Of a stretch of DNA of 64,000 nt, positions 1-8,352 are shown piece after piece. The position numbers were made by a program, and so were the translations under genes. Where the stretch lies: NCBI RefSeq assembly GCF_042676145.1, contig NZ_JBHTJW010000003.1, positions 310,001 through 374,000 on the forward strand, read 5' to 3'. The DNA is from Methylophilus glucosoxydans. Its GTDB lineage: Bacteria > Pseudomonadota > Gammaproteobacteria > Burkholderiales > Methylophilaceae. Position 1 is the first letter of the stretch. Every line of letters starts with the position of its first letter. The notes beneath the pieces were generated by a model, which ran no database searches, had not been told where the DNA came from, and saw nothing but the letters and a program-made list of their open reading frames with translations.

Positions 1-1084
1 GGATGATGTACAAGGCGATCATGCTCAGCGAGAAGTTTCTGAACTCATCCTTGGTGGTGAAGTTCAGGAACAGCAGCAGGTTAGGAATAAAAATCCCCAA
101 TGTATACCGTTTGAGCATGTCATCCATTTGTTGCCAGCCAGCGCGTATCCAGTAGGCCAGCCATGGAAACAGCAAGACGTGCTGCAACGTGGGCGAGAAC
201 AATCCCAGTGTATAAAAATCACTCAATTTGAAGTAATTGACCGGATTGAGCCAGAATTTTGCGTTATCAAGCAAGTGAAAATGTAGGGCTGAATCCGTGT
301 TCCCGGTATAGGGTGCGATGATCCATTGCCGGATCAGGAAGCAGGCAATGAATTGTAGTGCAAAATAAGCCACGCGCTTTTGCATGGGATAGTCTTTGGC
401 ATGTAAGAAGAAAAAACCGAATGCGGCAACGAAGGCGGTTTCTTTGTTAAATGCCGTGAGCATGAGCAAGATGGACGCCAGAAACTTGCGGTCAGTCAGA
501 AAGTAATAAGTGCTGACCGTGATACCAAGCAGTTCAAAGAAATCATAAAAATAGCCGCCACGCTTGAAGGTCAGCGGATAGATCAGGCTAAACAGCACCA
601 CGGCAAGGATAGAGGCCGAGTAGTTGTCAGAAAAGTGCAGAAAAATCTTGCGCAGGTAAATCAGCGTCAGCAGAAAACTGAGCAAAGTCAGGCCATACAT
701 CAGGTGGTAGTCCAGCGCCACGCGAGGCGTCCATTCCTCGGCAGGTACATCGTGAAAGAAATGGTTTTTCAGTTTGTCGGACGAGATGATGCGCTCAAAC
801 AGCTTTTCTTGTTTCTTTTCCGGAATCTGCTGTACGGCCAGGTCAGCCAGACGCGGGACCGTTGAGCGGTAAACATAGGGCTGGTAAGCCGTGCCATCAA
901 TCACCCCTACTAGCGACGCATAGCGGGAGTCGTCGCGGAAACCCCATTTAATGAAAAAGCTGTTGCAGACGTTTGCGGTACACGCCACCAGAATCACCCA
1001 AAGAATGCTTAAGCGCAGTAAATGTTTGAACGGTGGTTGCCAGAGGTTAAGAATGGGAAATTTTTGGGTCAGCGAATGAATCAT
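1..1084 (-). CDS. Polytopic membrane protein, 3' part missing (runs off the window)
   Basis: An open minus-strand frame runs from an ATG at 1084 to the window edge with no stop (about 361 codons visible). It begins MIHSLTQKFPILNLWQ and contains many hydrophobic stretches (for example around residues 25-42, 150-165, 180-195 and 210-230) separated by loops rich in charged and aromatic residues, so it is an inner-membrane protein with several helices. I do not recognise a family with certainty; the topology resembles GT-C-type glycosyltransferases or polymerase-like surface-polysaccharide proteins. It lies 52 nt behind another membrane protein and the waaF-hldE-gmhA-hldD genes on the same strand, so a role in LPS or envelope glycan assembly is a guess from context only. 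No strong ribosome-binding site precedes the ATG. Its C-terminus is outside the window. Confidence 0.6.
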   Translation of the reverse strand, partial: MIHSLTQKFPILNLWQPPFKHLLRLSILWVILVACTANVCNSFFIKWGFRDDSRYASLVGVIDGTAYQPYVYRSTVPRLADLAVQQIPEKKQEKLFERIISSDKLKNHFFHDVPAEEWTPRVALDYHLMYGLTLLSFLLTLIYLRKIFLHFSDNYSASILAVVLFSLIYPLTFKRGGYFYDFFELLGITVSTYYFLTDRKFLASILLMLTAFNKETAFVAAFGFFFLHAKDYPMQKRVAYFALQFIACFLIRQWIIAPYTGNTDSALHFHLLDNAKFWLNPVNYFKLSDFYTLGLFSPTLQHVLLFPWLAYWIRAGWQQMDDMLKRYTLGIFIPNLLLFLNFTTKDEFRNFSLSMIALYII

Positions 1085-1136
1085 GAGGAGGCCTGAACGA
1101 ATAGTGAATTATTTTTATGAATTTTAACGTATTGCA

Positions 1137-2672
1137 TCAGGGTATCACGGCCTGTTTGCTAAAAATCATGACTTTAGATTTACCGCGCCAACCGTAAAAG
1201 GTTTTGACCAGCTTGAAATTGGCTTTTTGCAAGGTTTGCACAGCGAGCTGTTCATAAGCCACATCCACTGCATCCTTGCTGATAGTGATCATATAGTAGT
1301 CATACTTCGAGATCGCCTGCTGCTTGACCAGCTCGGGAAACAGTGTATGACCCAGTACTCTATCCTGATATGGTTGGTGGGCATAAAACCGCGCATTTTC
1401 GGTGTCATAAAATACCGGTTGCTGTTGTGGGTTGATGGTCTGGATGTAGTCCACCGCCTGCCGATCAAGATCAATCGGATTTCTATCCCACAAGGAATAG
1501 GCGAGCATGGTAACCAGCAAGCAGGCAACCCCTCTGGTACTGAGCTTGGGCCAGCGGCTTTGCCATTCAGTCATGGCAAACGCGGCAAGGAAAATAAACA
1601 CGATGCCACTGGCAATGACATAGCGGCTGGAGAGGACAAACACATTCAACAAGATCACCAGGCTGACGACAAAGCTGACGCTGAGTGTTGTCAGCGCCAG
1701 ATGCCGGGCGGGTGCCGGTAAGCGCGACCACCAGCTCTGTTTGGGCCAGCAGATGGCAATTAATGCTGGCAGGCCGGCCGTTTTTAATGTTTTGCTGATG
1801 GCAATCAGGATCAAGGTCACCCAGAGGCTGAACAGGCCGTATTCATCCAGATCTTCACCTAATACCTGCTGGTTGATAATGGCGGCTTTTTGTTGAATAA
1901 AATCAATGCGTTCCCCAAACAGGCGCGTGACCTGAGTGACGATTTCTTGCAACCTGCCCAATTGATCCAGTCGCAATACGCCAGCGAGTAAGGCGATACC
2001 TAACATCAATGCCGTGAGCAGGCTGAGGCTATTGGCGCGCAGCCAAAGCTTTATTCGCGCTGAGGCGCTTAAGCCGGTATAGGCAAGCGCGCAGAAGGGC
2101 AGGGCGAGCAAATAAACCGCCGCTTCAATCCGGAATAAGGTGGCGATGACCATGGCGGCCTGAAACGCCAGCAGGTCCTGCCAGCGTTGCGTTTTAAGGC
2201 TGCGTAGCCAATATACCAGGCCCCAGGTATAGGCCGCCCAAAAGCCCTCGTCGCGCAGCAACATGCCTAATACACTGCCGACCATATATTGCGTGGAGAA
2301 CAGCAGGCCATGCCCCCAGTGCAGCGTGCGCAACTTGGCGCCCGCTTCTAGCAGCAATTGTTGAAAGCCTGCGACAAACAGCACAAAGCACACTATATTC
2401 AAGCCGATGGCCGCGCTGTGTATCTCCAGACCCGTACTGCGGTGTATCAGTGCGAGCAGGCTTGGGTAGAACGGCCACGAGAACAGGCGATACGCCTGCT
2501 GCCATTGCCCGGCAGCAAGAAGTCTGGCCTGCTCAAAATACAACAGTGAGTCGTTGTTTACCCAGCCGTGCTGGTTATACATAATTTTGCTGACGATCAG
2601 AAAGGCGGCCAGCAAATACAAGGTTAACCACTGGGCTTGCGTGATTTTTTGCAGGTAAGAAAAGCGTTTCAT
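1137..2672 (-). CDS. Polytopic membrane protein, GT-C (family 39-like) glycosyltransferase candidate
   Basis: This 511-residue protein has a short cytoplasmic N-terminus, a first membrane helix at about residues 14-30, a loop carrying NNDSLLYFEQA, and roughly nine further hydrophobic segments, then a soluble C-terminal part from about residue 400. An acidic first periplasmic loop followed by a helical bundle and a C-terminal soluble domain is the layout of dolichyl-phosphate-mannose/ArnT-like GT-C transferases; the acidic residues there would bind the metal or lipid-phosphate donor. I see the layout but no diagnostic motif, so the call is tentative. Its ATG overlaps the waaF stop by 4 nt (ATGA), which indicates translational coupling and the same transcription unit as the LPS heptose genes. 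A role in adding sugar to LPS core or another lipid-linked glycan is inferred. Confidence 0.6.
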   Translation of the reverse strand: MKRFSYLQKITQAQWLTLYLLAAFLIVSKIMYNQHGWVNNDSLLYFEQARLLAAGQWQQAYRLFSWPFYPSLLALIHRSTGLEIHSAAIGLNIVCFVLFVAGFQQLLLEAGAKLRTLHWGHGLLFSTQYMVGSVLGMLLRDEGFWAAYTWGLVYWLRSLKTQRWQDLLAFQAAMVIATLFRIEAAVYLLALPFCALAYTGLSASARIKLWLRANSLSLLTALMLGIALLAGVLRLDQLGRLQEIVTQVTRLFGERIDFIQQKAAIINQQVLGEDLDEYGLFSLWVTLILIAISKTLKTAGLPALIAICWPKQSWWSRLPAPARHLALTTLSVSFVVSLVILLNVFVLSSRYVIASGIVFIFLAAFAMTEWQSRWPKLSTRGVACLLVTMLAYSLWDRNPIDLDRQAVDYIQTINPQQQPVFYDTENARFYAHQPYQDRVLGHTLFPELVKQQAISKYDYYMITISKDAVDVAYEQLAVQTLQKANFKLVKTFYGWRGKSKVMIFSKQAVIP

Positions 2673-3700
2673 GACGCAAACTCCACGCGCGTGAGTGCGA
2701 GTGTGGGTAAGACTTGTTCAGGGGACAATTGTCGCAAACAATTCAAATGACCGAGCGGACATACACGCTTGAAACACGGGCTACATGACAGCCCCAGATA
2801 TTGGATCACTGCATCCGGGTGCATCGGTGGCGTATGTTTCGGGTCAGAGGAGCCATAAATCGCTACCAATGGCTTATCCAGTGCGGCAGCCACATGCATC
2901 AGCCCCGAGTCGTTACTGACCACGCGTTGGCACAACGACATCAGGTCAATTGCATCCCCCAGGCTGGTTTTGCCCGCCAGGTCCAGGCATCGCTGCTGCG
3001 TGAGCTGTTGGATGGAGGCCGTCACCGGGGCATCTTTATCGGAACCAAACAGCATCACTTGCCAGCCTGCATCTAGCGCATGATTGGCGACTTGCGCGTA
3101 ATACTCGGCTGGCCAGCGTTTCGCTTCGCCATATTCGGCCCCTGGGCAGAGACCCAGCATCGGTTTGGAGGCATCGAGCTTGAAAGCGTGCAGTAATCGG
3201 TCAGCATTGGCTGCATCAGCGACCAATGCAGGTTGTGGCAAGGCGCTAGGGAGCACAGTTTGCGGGCTTAAGCCCAGCGTCATAAAGCGCTCGACAGTTT
3301 TTTTGAGACGGGTTTTATCCAGCGGGCGCATGTCATTGACCAAGCCGTAACGCATCTCTCCTTTAAAACCGGTCCGTAATGGAATGCCGGCAGCCCAGGG
3401 CAAAATGGCTGATTTCAGACTGTTGGTGAGTAAGATGGCTTGTGTGTAACCCTGAACCCTCAGGCCACGGCCAAAGCGCCAGCGCTCGCCTAAAGATAAT
3501 TGCCCGTGTTTGAAGGGCAGGGCGATGGCTTGGGTGATTTCGGGCATGCGCGCCAGCAATGGCAGTGTCCACGAAGGTGCAGCTACATCAATCTGGCAAG
3601 CGGGACGGTCCGACTTGAGTTGCTTGAACAAGCTTTGCGCGAGAACCATGTCGCCTACCCACGACGGGCCGATGACCAGAATCTTGTCAGCACTACTCAT
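2669..3700 (-). CDS. waaF: ADP-heptose:LPS heptosyltransferase II
   Basis: A GT9-family glycosyltransferase of 343 residues, the usual WaaF length. The N-terminus ILVIGPSWVGDMVLAQSL is the family's first Rossmann strand and loop, and SNDSGLMHVAAALDKP followed by the IYGSSDPKHTPP loop near residues 260-290 is the ADP-heptose-binding C-terminal half. The enzyme transfers the second L-glycero-D-manno-heptose onto heptose I of the LPS inner core at the cytoplasmic face of the inner membrane. It is sandwiched in an operon with hldE upstream (4-nt ATGA overlap at 3697-3700) and a membrane protein downstream (4-nt overlap at 2669-2672). The genes for its donor substrate are therefore co-transcribed with it. 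WaaC could look similar, but the GPSWVGDMVLAQSL start fits WaaF better. Confidence 0.9.
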   Translation of the reverse strand: MSSADKILVIGPSWVGDMVLAQSLFKQLKSDRPACQIDVAAPSWTLPLLARMPEITQAIALPFKHGQLSLGERWRFGRGLRVQGYTQAILLTNSLKSAILPWAAGIPLRTGFKGEMRYGLVNDMRPLDKTRLKKTVERFMTLGLSPQTVLPSALPQPALVADAANADRLLHAFKLDASKPMLGLCPGAEYGEAKRWPAEYYAQVANHALDAGWQVMLFGSDKDAPVTASIQQLTQQRCLDLAGKTSLGDAIDLMSLCQRVVSNDSGLMHVAAALDKPLVAIYGSSDPKHTPPMHPDAVIQYLGLSCSPCFKRVCPLGHLNCLRQLSPEQVLPTLALTRVEFAS

Positions 3701-5154
3701 GCATGCATTTTTTTAATCAGGTTGGTGGTACTTCGGCCTTCCACCAAGTCAATCAATGCAATTTCACCGCCCCAAGAGAGCACCTCTTTGCCGCCGACCA
3801 CTTGGGCTGCGGTGTAGTCGCTGCCTTTGGCAATGACATCAGGTTGAACTGCCATGATCAGGTTCAAAGGCGTGTCTTCATCAAACAAAATGACCGCGTC
3901 CACAGACTCCAGGGCGGCCAGCACGCGCGCACGGTCATTTTCATTCACCACGGGTCGGGTCGGGCCTTTAAGTGCAGATACCGAACGATCGGTGTTGAGT
4001 CCCAGCACCAGTTTGTCGCCCCGCTTTTTGGCCGCTTCAAGGTAAGTGACATGGCCTGCATGCAATAAATCAAAGCAGCCATTGGTAAAAACGATTTTTT
4101 GGCCTTGCTGTTTCCAGCGGCTGACCTTTTGCTTGAGCTCTTCCAGTGCGCAGATTTTGTGCGCCTGTTCATTGCCTTGTGCTGTCATCAGCGCATCAAG
4201 TAATTCGGCCTTGGTAATTGGCACGGTGCCGACTTTGCCGACCACCACGCCAGCGGCAATATTGGCCAATGACAAGCTATCCAGTGCCGACAGCCCGTGC
4301 ATCAGCCCGGCAGCCAGGGTGGCAATCACGGTATCCCCTGCGCCTGAGACATCAAATACTTGCTTGGCGGTGGCGTTCAGATGGTGGGTGCTGTCATCAA
4401 TCAGCGTAATGCCCTCTTCGCCTCTGGTGACGGCTAGAAAATCCAGTTGCAAGCGTTGCTTGAGCGCCGTTGCTTTGGCGATTAGCGCCGGATCTTGCTG
4501 GCTGCTGTCGCAGGCTTCGGCGGTTTCTTTTTTATTCGGCGTGAGTGCAGTTGCCCCCCGATATTTGCTGTAATCGCGGCCTTTAGGATCTACCAATACC
4601 GGTATCTGCCGTGCGCGGCAACGCTGGATCACCTGCTGACAGACGGTTTCGGTGAGCAAGCCTTTGGCGTAGTCTGACAAAATCACCAGGGCAGGTTGCG
4701 CTGCCAGTGCAGTGTCAATATTGGCCAGAATTTCAGCTTGTTCGCTTTCGTTCAAATTCTGGGTATCTTCCTGATCCAGACGGAGCATTTGCTGATGTCC
4801 GCCCAGAATACGGGTTTTGGCAATGGTTGGACGATGCTGGCTGGTGAGCATGGCCTCGGTCGTAATCCCATGTGACTGCATGGCTTTGAGTAAGGTCTGG
4901 CCTTCACTATCATTGCCCATCAAGCCAATCATCTTGGTTGAGATACCCAATAATGCCAGGTTGGCTGCTACATTGGCGGCACCGCCTACGCGCTGTTGTT
5001 CGGATTTGATCAGCACAACCGGGACCGGTGCTTCAGGTGAAATGCGGTTGACCTCGCCGAGCAGGTAGCGGTCTAGCATCACGTCCCCAATCACCAGGGC
5101 ATGGGCACCGTGTTCACCAAACTGCTGCACAACTTTACTGAATGCAGGATTCAT
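3697..5154 (-). CDS. hldE: Bifunctional D-beta-D-heptose 7-phosphate kinase / heptose 1-phosphate adenylyltransferase
   Basis: The 485-residue protein has an N-terminal PfkB/ribokinase-type kinase (about residues 1-320; GGAANVAANLALLG and the catalytic DVSGAGDTV) and a C-terminal nucleotidyltransferase (about 345-485; TNGCFDLLHAGHVTYL with the HxGH signature). It phosphorylates D-glycero-D-manno-heptose 7-phosphate and later transfers AMP to heptose 1-phosphate, two steps of ADP-heptose synthesis in the cytosol. I chose the ATG at 5154, giving MNPAFSKVVQQFG, because the in-frame extension further upstream overlaps gmhA and has no conserved sequence. The start lies only 5 nt behind the gmhA stop, and the stop overlaps waaF. 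The phosphatase of the pathway (gmhB) is not in this window and must be encoded elsewhere. Confidence 0.95.
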   Translation of the reverse strand: MNPAFSKVVQQFGEHGAHALVIGDVMLDRYLLGEVNRISPEAPVPVVLIKSEQQRVGGAANVAANLALLGISTKMIGLMGNDSEGQTLLKAMQSHGITTEAMLTSQHRPTIAKTRILGGHQQMLRLDQEDTQNLNESEQAEILANIDTALAAQPALVILSDYAKGLLTETVCQQVIQRCRARQIPVLVDPKGRDYSKYRGATALTPNKKETAEACDSSQQDPALIAKATALKQRLQLDFLAVTRGEEGITLIDDSTHHLNATAKQVFDVSGAGDTVIATLAAGLMHGLSALDSLSLANIAAGVVVGKVGTVPITKAELLDALMTAQGNEQAHKICALEELKQKVSRWKQQGQKIVFTNGCFDLLHAGHVTYLEAAKKRGDKLVLGLNTDRSVSALKGPTRPVVNENDRARVLAALESVDAVILFDEDTPLNLIMAVQPDVIAKGSDYTAAQVVGGKEVLSWGGEIALIDLVEGRSTTNLIKKMHA

Positions 5155-5159
5155 CAGAC

Positions 5160-5729
5160 TTAAGACTCCAGAATCTCGCACAAGCTGTGGCCGATAAAGA
5201 TGTGCGCTTCCTGGATGCGTGCAGTCACGCTGGATGGCACCACAATGTTGTGCTTGCACAGGGCATTTAACTTGCCACCTTTGCCGCCAGTCATGCCTAT
5301 GGTGGTGGCCCCAATTTCATTGGCGGTTTCAATGGCACGGACCACATTGGCGCTATTGCCGCTGGTTGTGAGGCCGATCAGCACATCCTCCGGACGACAG
5401 AGGGCTTCTACCTGACGGGCAAAAATATAGTCATAGCCATAATCGTTGCCTACTGAGGTCAGGATGGAGGTGTCTGTTGTCAGTGCAATTGAGGGCAGAC
5501 CCTTGCGCTCTTTTTTAAAGCGGCCGACAATCTCTGCTGCAATATGCTGGCTATCTGCCGCACTGCCGCCATTGCCACACAGCAGAATCTTGCCCCCGCG
5601 CGCAATACAGTCACGCAGCAAGTTGCCCACGTCACTGATGAGTGGAAACAAGGGCTCCAGCGCTTGAAACATCGCCATATGGGCGGCGTGTTCGCCTTTG
5701 AGGTATTCAATATGGTTCATATCGCTCAC
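5160..5729 (-). CDS. gmhA: Sedoheptulose 7-phosphate isomerase (phosphoheptose isomerase)
   Basis: A SIS-domain protein of 189 residues, the normal GmhA size. Diagnostic stretches are GGKILLCGNGGSAADSQHIAAE, written here in two parts (GGKILLCGNGGS and AADSQHIAAEIVGR), and LTTSGNSANVVRAI, which bind the sugar phosphate. The enzyme converts sedoheptulose 7-phosphate into D-glycero-D-manno-heptose 7-phosphate, the first committed step of ADP-heptose synthesis for LPS. The start is either a GTG at 5729 or an ATG at 5720 (MNHIEYLKGEH); neither has a clearly better ribosome-binding site, so I give the longer form. It lies 26 nt behind hldD and 5 nt before hldE, and so belongs to the same operon. 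Confidence 0.93.
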   Translation of the reverse strand: MSDMNHIEYLKGEHAAHMAMFQALEPLFPLISDVGNLLRDCIARGGKILLCGNGGSAADSQHIAAEIVGRFKKERKGLPSIALTTDTSILTSVGNDYGYDYIFARQVEALCRPEDVLIGLTTSGNSANVVRAIETANEIGATTIGMTGGKGGKLNALCKHNIVVPSSVTARIQEAHIFIGHSLCEILES

Positions 5730-5755
5730 AATCTATCGCTCAATTGTTGGATGAC

Positions 5756-6745
5756 TTATGCGTAAGGGTCGTCTTGCATCAAATAGTTTTGCACATAGTC
5801 TTTGACGCCTTCCTCCAGCGAGGTAAACGGCTTTTTATATCCCGCATCGCGCAGCTTCTTCATCTCTGCTTGGGTAAAGTACTGATATTTGCCCTGCAGG
5901 TCTTGCGGCATATCAATATAAGTGATGTTGGGCTCTCGGCGCATACTGGTCATCACGTTGGTCGCCAGGTCTTTAAAGCTGCGTGCCTGACCGGTGCCTA
6001 TGTTGTAAATCGCGCTAGCAACCGGTTTGTTTTTGAGGGCTGATTCCAGGAAAAAGCCCATCACATCCGCCACGTCTTTGACATAGACAAAGTCACGCAA
6101 CTGCATGCCGTCCTCTATGCCTTCTTTGGTGCCTTTAAACAGGCGCATGGTCCCGGTCTCGCTAAACTGGTTAAACGTGTGATACGCCACGCTGGCCATG
6201 CGCTCTTTGTGATATTCATTCGGCCCGTAGACGTTAAAAAACTTGAATCCAGCCCAGGCGGGCGGGGTAGGTTGCTTTTGTGCGACTTGCTGCAACACCC
6301 ACTGGTCAAAAAAGTGCTTGGAGTAGCCATAGCCGTTTAATGGCCGCAAGTTCTCAATGCTGGTATCGTCATAGCCTTGTTCACCACCGCCATACGTGGC
6401 CGCAGAGCTGGCGTAGAAAAACGGCACCTCATACTCGGCACACCAGGACCACAAGTCTTGCGAATAATGCATGTTATCCGCCACCAGCTTGTTAAAGTCA
6501 CGCTCGGTGGTTGCGCTGATCGCCCCCATATGAATCACTGCCGTGATCTCATCATTCTCTTCGAGAAACTCAAACAGCTGGTCTTTATCCAGGTATTCGG
6601 CATAGTGTCTGTGTACCAGGTTTTGCCACTGGTTTTCATGCGTGATACGGTCAACAATCACCAGGTCTTGCCGACCCAGTTTGTTGTTTAAATGCCAGGC
6701 CATGATAGAACCAATCATGCCTGCACCACCGGTGATAATGATCAT
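5756..6745 (-). CDS. hldD: ADP-L-glycero-D-manno-heptose 6-epimerase
   Basis: An extended short-chain dehydrogenase/reductase of 329 residues starting MIIITGGAGMIGS, the NADP-binding glycine motif with the HldD-type GxGMIGS. The active-site YGYSKHFFDQWV (YxxxK) is near residue 140, and the substrate-binding NVYGPNEYHKERMASV follows at about 170-185. The enzyme epimerises C6 of ADP-D-glycero-D-manno-heptose to give the L-glycero sugar used by heptosyltransferases. It is the first gene of the minus-strand LPS operon hldD-gmhA-hldE-waaF. A TATAAT-like -10 hexamer lies at 6774-6779 upstream on the minus strand. No good ribosome-binding site is seen before the ATG. Confidence 0.95.
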   Translation of the reverse strand: MIIITGGAGMIGSIMAWHLNNKLGRQDLVIVDRITHENQWQNLVHRHYAEYLDKDQLFEFLEENDEITAVIHMGAISATTERDFNKLVADNMHYSQDLWSWCAEYEVPFFYASSAATYGGGEQGYDDTSIENLRPLNGYGYSKHFFDQWVLQQVAQKQPTPPAWAGFKFFNVYGPNEYHKERMASVAYHTFNQFSETGTMRLFKGTKEGIEDGMQLRDFVYVKDVADVMGFFLESALKNKPVASAIYNIGTGQARSFKDLATNVMTSMRREPNITYIDMPQDLQGKYQYFTQAEMKKLRDAGYKKPFTSLEEGVKDYVQNYLMQDDPYA

Positions 6746-6773
6746 AGGGGAACGATAAAAACGTTAAAACGCG

Positions 6774-6779
6774 ATTATA
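6774..6779 (-). promoter_or_regulatory. Candidate -10 hexamer for the hldD operon
   Basis: Read on the minus strand this is a perfect TATAAT, 29 nt upstream of the hldD start codon. The -35 region at a spacing of 16-18 nt is poor (TGCCAG or CCAGCC), so either activation or an extended -10 would be needed. Only the hexamer is directly supported. Confidence 0.35.
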
Positions 6780-6972
6780 ACGCGTAATTGGGGAGGGCTG
6801 GCAGTGGAATAGGCGAGCGCTGCAAGCAAGACCAATGCGAATGAACGCTGAAATGAGTTTTTATGCTTGGTGCAAAATGCAGGAGATAGATTTGCTATCT
6901 TTGTGCACGGTTCTCAGGCAGATAAATGCTGATACTAATTTTTTGACTCAACATCACGGCGCTCTCTCCACC

Positions 6973-7011
6973 AACACTGGCTATCTAGATAGCGAAGCTT
7001 TGGCCAGTGTT
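6973..7011. repeat. Inverted repeat / hairpin with a 12-bp palindrome in the loop arm
   Basis: AACACTGGC (6973-6981) and GCCAGTGTT (7003-7011) are perfect 9-bp inverted arms; a G-T pair and one A-T pair extend the stem inward. The sequence between them begins with the self-complementary CTATCTAGATAG (6981-6992). On the plus strand the stem is followed by TTT, on the minus strand it is not followed by a T run. It lies about 100 nt beyond the hemH stop and could be a weak terminator, a protein-binding site or part of a small RNA. Confidence 0.5.
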
Positions 7012-7111
7012 TTCATCCTTTTGACGTGCAGCCAAGTTAGATGCTGGAAAATGACATGTCAGTCATGAGGGCTTTTAAATGTTTAAAAAATGTGATGTTC
7101 GAGCCGCAGCG

Positions 7112-8218
7112 TTATTTTTCAGCGCCCATTGCCAAAGCGTGTTGTTTACTCGCTTGTGCTTCAGCTGCTGCTTTTGCTGAGTCAAACTCATTACTCACCC
7201 AACCCTGCAAATGCTCTAGTGCTATATCACGCATGGCTTCAATCCATACGGCTTCACTATTGAGTGCAGGGATATAGTGATATTCGCCTCCACCGACCGA
7301 CTGGAACAAGTGTTTGCCTTCCATGGCAATTTCTTCCAGGGTTTCCAGGCAGTCACTGCTAAAGCCGGGACAAACGACATCTATCCGTTTGAGTTGTTGT
7401 TTACCCAACGCGTCTAGCGTGTTGGCGAGGTAAGGTTGCAACCATTCCTGACGGCCAAAGCGGGACTGGAAGGCGATTTGATATTGGTCTTTGCTTAAGC
7501 CTAAGGCCTCAGCTAGCAAGCGTCCGGTTTTGTGGCATTCGCAGTGGTATGGGTCACCTTTGAGTAGGTGGAATTTTGGCACGCCGTGAAAACTCATGAC
7601 CAGTTTTTCCGGCTGGCCGTGTTGTTGCCAGTAGGCTTTAATATGGCTGGCCAAGGCTTGAATATACAGAGGGTGATCGTGGTAGTGCTTGATGGTGCGG
7701 ATGGCGGGTACATTGCGCATTTTAAGCAGTACGCGCCATACCGCGTCTAGCGCCGCCGCAGTGCTGCTGGCCGCGTATTGCGGGTAGAGCGGGAATACTA
7801 AAATGCGGTCGCAGCCTTGCGCTTTGAGGGAGTCAATGGCGCTTTTCATACTGGGGTTGCCATAGGTCATGCCGAGTTCGACGGCAAACGGGCTGTTGAT
7901 GTGTTTAGCCAGACTCTGTTGCAATAAGGTTTTCTGTTGCTGGGCATAAACCATGAGCGGTGAACCTTGGTCTGTCCACACGCTGGAATACTTTTCTGCC
8001 GATTTTTTCGGGCGAATCACCAAGATGATACAATGCAGAATCCAGCACCAGATAAAGCGCGGGATTTCGACCACGCGTCTATCCATCAAAAACTGCTGCA
8101 GGTAAGGCCGCAAGGCTTTCGCCGTGGGGGCGTCAGGCGTGCCCAGGTTAGCTAACAGGATACCCACTTTTGGTTGACTGCCGTGGGTGTAAGCAGGTTC
8201 TGGCTGGTAGTAAGTCAT
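7112..8218 (-). CDS. hemH: Ferrochelatase
   Basis: A 368-residue ferrochelatase, which inserts Fe(II) into protoporphyrin IX in the last step of haem synthesis at the membrane surface. It begins with a proteobacterial-type start region (VGILLANLGTPDAPTAKALRPYLQQF), split here as VGILLANLGTPDAP and the following helix. The catalytic histidine lies in SFHGVPKFHLLKGDPYHC near residue 215, and the conserved C-terminal PGFSSDCLETLEEIAMEG is at about 300. The C-terminus has an extra Ala/Glu-rich tail (FDSAKAAAEAQASKQHA). It stands alone, with a small lipoprotein gene upstream on the same strand. An 11-bp direct repeat (8233-8243 and 8263-8273) lies just upstream of the start and may be regulatory. 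Confidence 0.95.
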   Translation of the reverse strand: MTYYQPEPAYTHGSQPKVGILLANLGTPDAPTAKALRPYLQQFLMDRRVVEIPRFIWCWILHCIILVIRPKKSAEKYSSVWTDQGSPLMVYAQQQKTLLQQSLAKHINSPFAVELGMTYGNPSMKSAIDSLKAQGCDRILVFPLYPQYAASSTAAALDAVWRVLLKMRNVPAIRTIKHYHDHPLYIQALASHIKAYWQQHGQPEKLVMSFHGVPKFHLLKGDPYHCECHKTGRLLAEALGLSKDQYQIAFQSRFGRQEWLQPYLANTLDALGKQQLKRIDVVCPGFSSDCLETLEEIAMEGKHLFQSVGGGEYHYIPALNSEAVWIEAMRDIALEHLQGWVSNEFDSAKAAAEAQASKQHALAMGAEK

Positions 8219-8232
8219 GAACGCATTTTAAG

Positions 8233-8273
8233 TGAAAAGTGCCTTTATGACTCACCTTGTTTTGAAAAGTGCC
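8233..8273. repeat. Pair of 11-bp direct repeats upstream of hemH
   Basis: TGAAAAGTGCC occurs at 8233-8243 and again at 8263-8273, spaced exactly 30 bp start to start (close to three helical turns). The nearer copy is 15 bp from the hemH start codon. This spacing suits a dimeric regulator binding one face of the DNA, but the function is not known. Confidence 0.4.
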
Positions 8274-8297
8274 GACGTTTGTTGTTGCGATAGTTAA

Positions 8298-8333
8298 TCT
8301 GGTCGCAAATCATGCGGCTGATTTGCGACCAGA
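8298..8333. repeat. Perfect 15-bp inverted repeat (strong hairpin)
   Basis: TCTGGTCGCAAATCA (8298-8312) and TGATTTGCGACCAGA (8319-8333) are perfectly complementary arms with a 6-nt loop (TGCGGC). It lies between the hemH start and the end of the small lipoprotein gene, both on the minus strand. Neither strand has a proper T run after it, so as a terminator of the lipoprotein gene it would be imperfect. It could also be an mRNA-stabilising hairpin or operator. Confidence 0.6.
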
Positions 8334-8352
8334 ATCTTTGTTTAGATCTAGG

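Larger units (their letters stand above)
6746..7111. other. Intergenic region between hldD and hemH (366 bp)
   Basis: This gap holds the hldD promoter region at its left end and a hairpin with an embedded palindrome at 6973-7011. A 77-codon plus-strand frame at 6835-7068 has no recognisable domain, no clear ribosome-binding site and odd composition, so I do not call it a gene. hemH (minus strand) ends at 7112, so the right part is the hemH 3' region. Nothing else is identifiable. Confidence 0.5.

Noticed and set aside
5155..5259. Longer start for hldE
   Set aside because: The extension lies inside gmhA and lacks any similarity to the kinase N-terminus.
6835..7068. 77-codon plus-strand frame between hldD and hemH
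   Set aside because: No recognisable domain, no clear ribosome-binding site, and it runs through the hairpin at 6973-7011.
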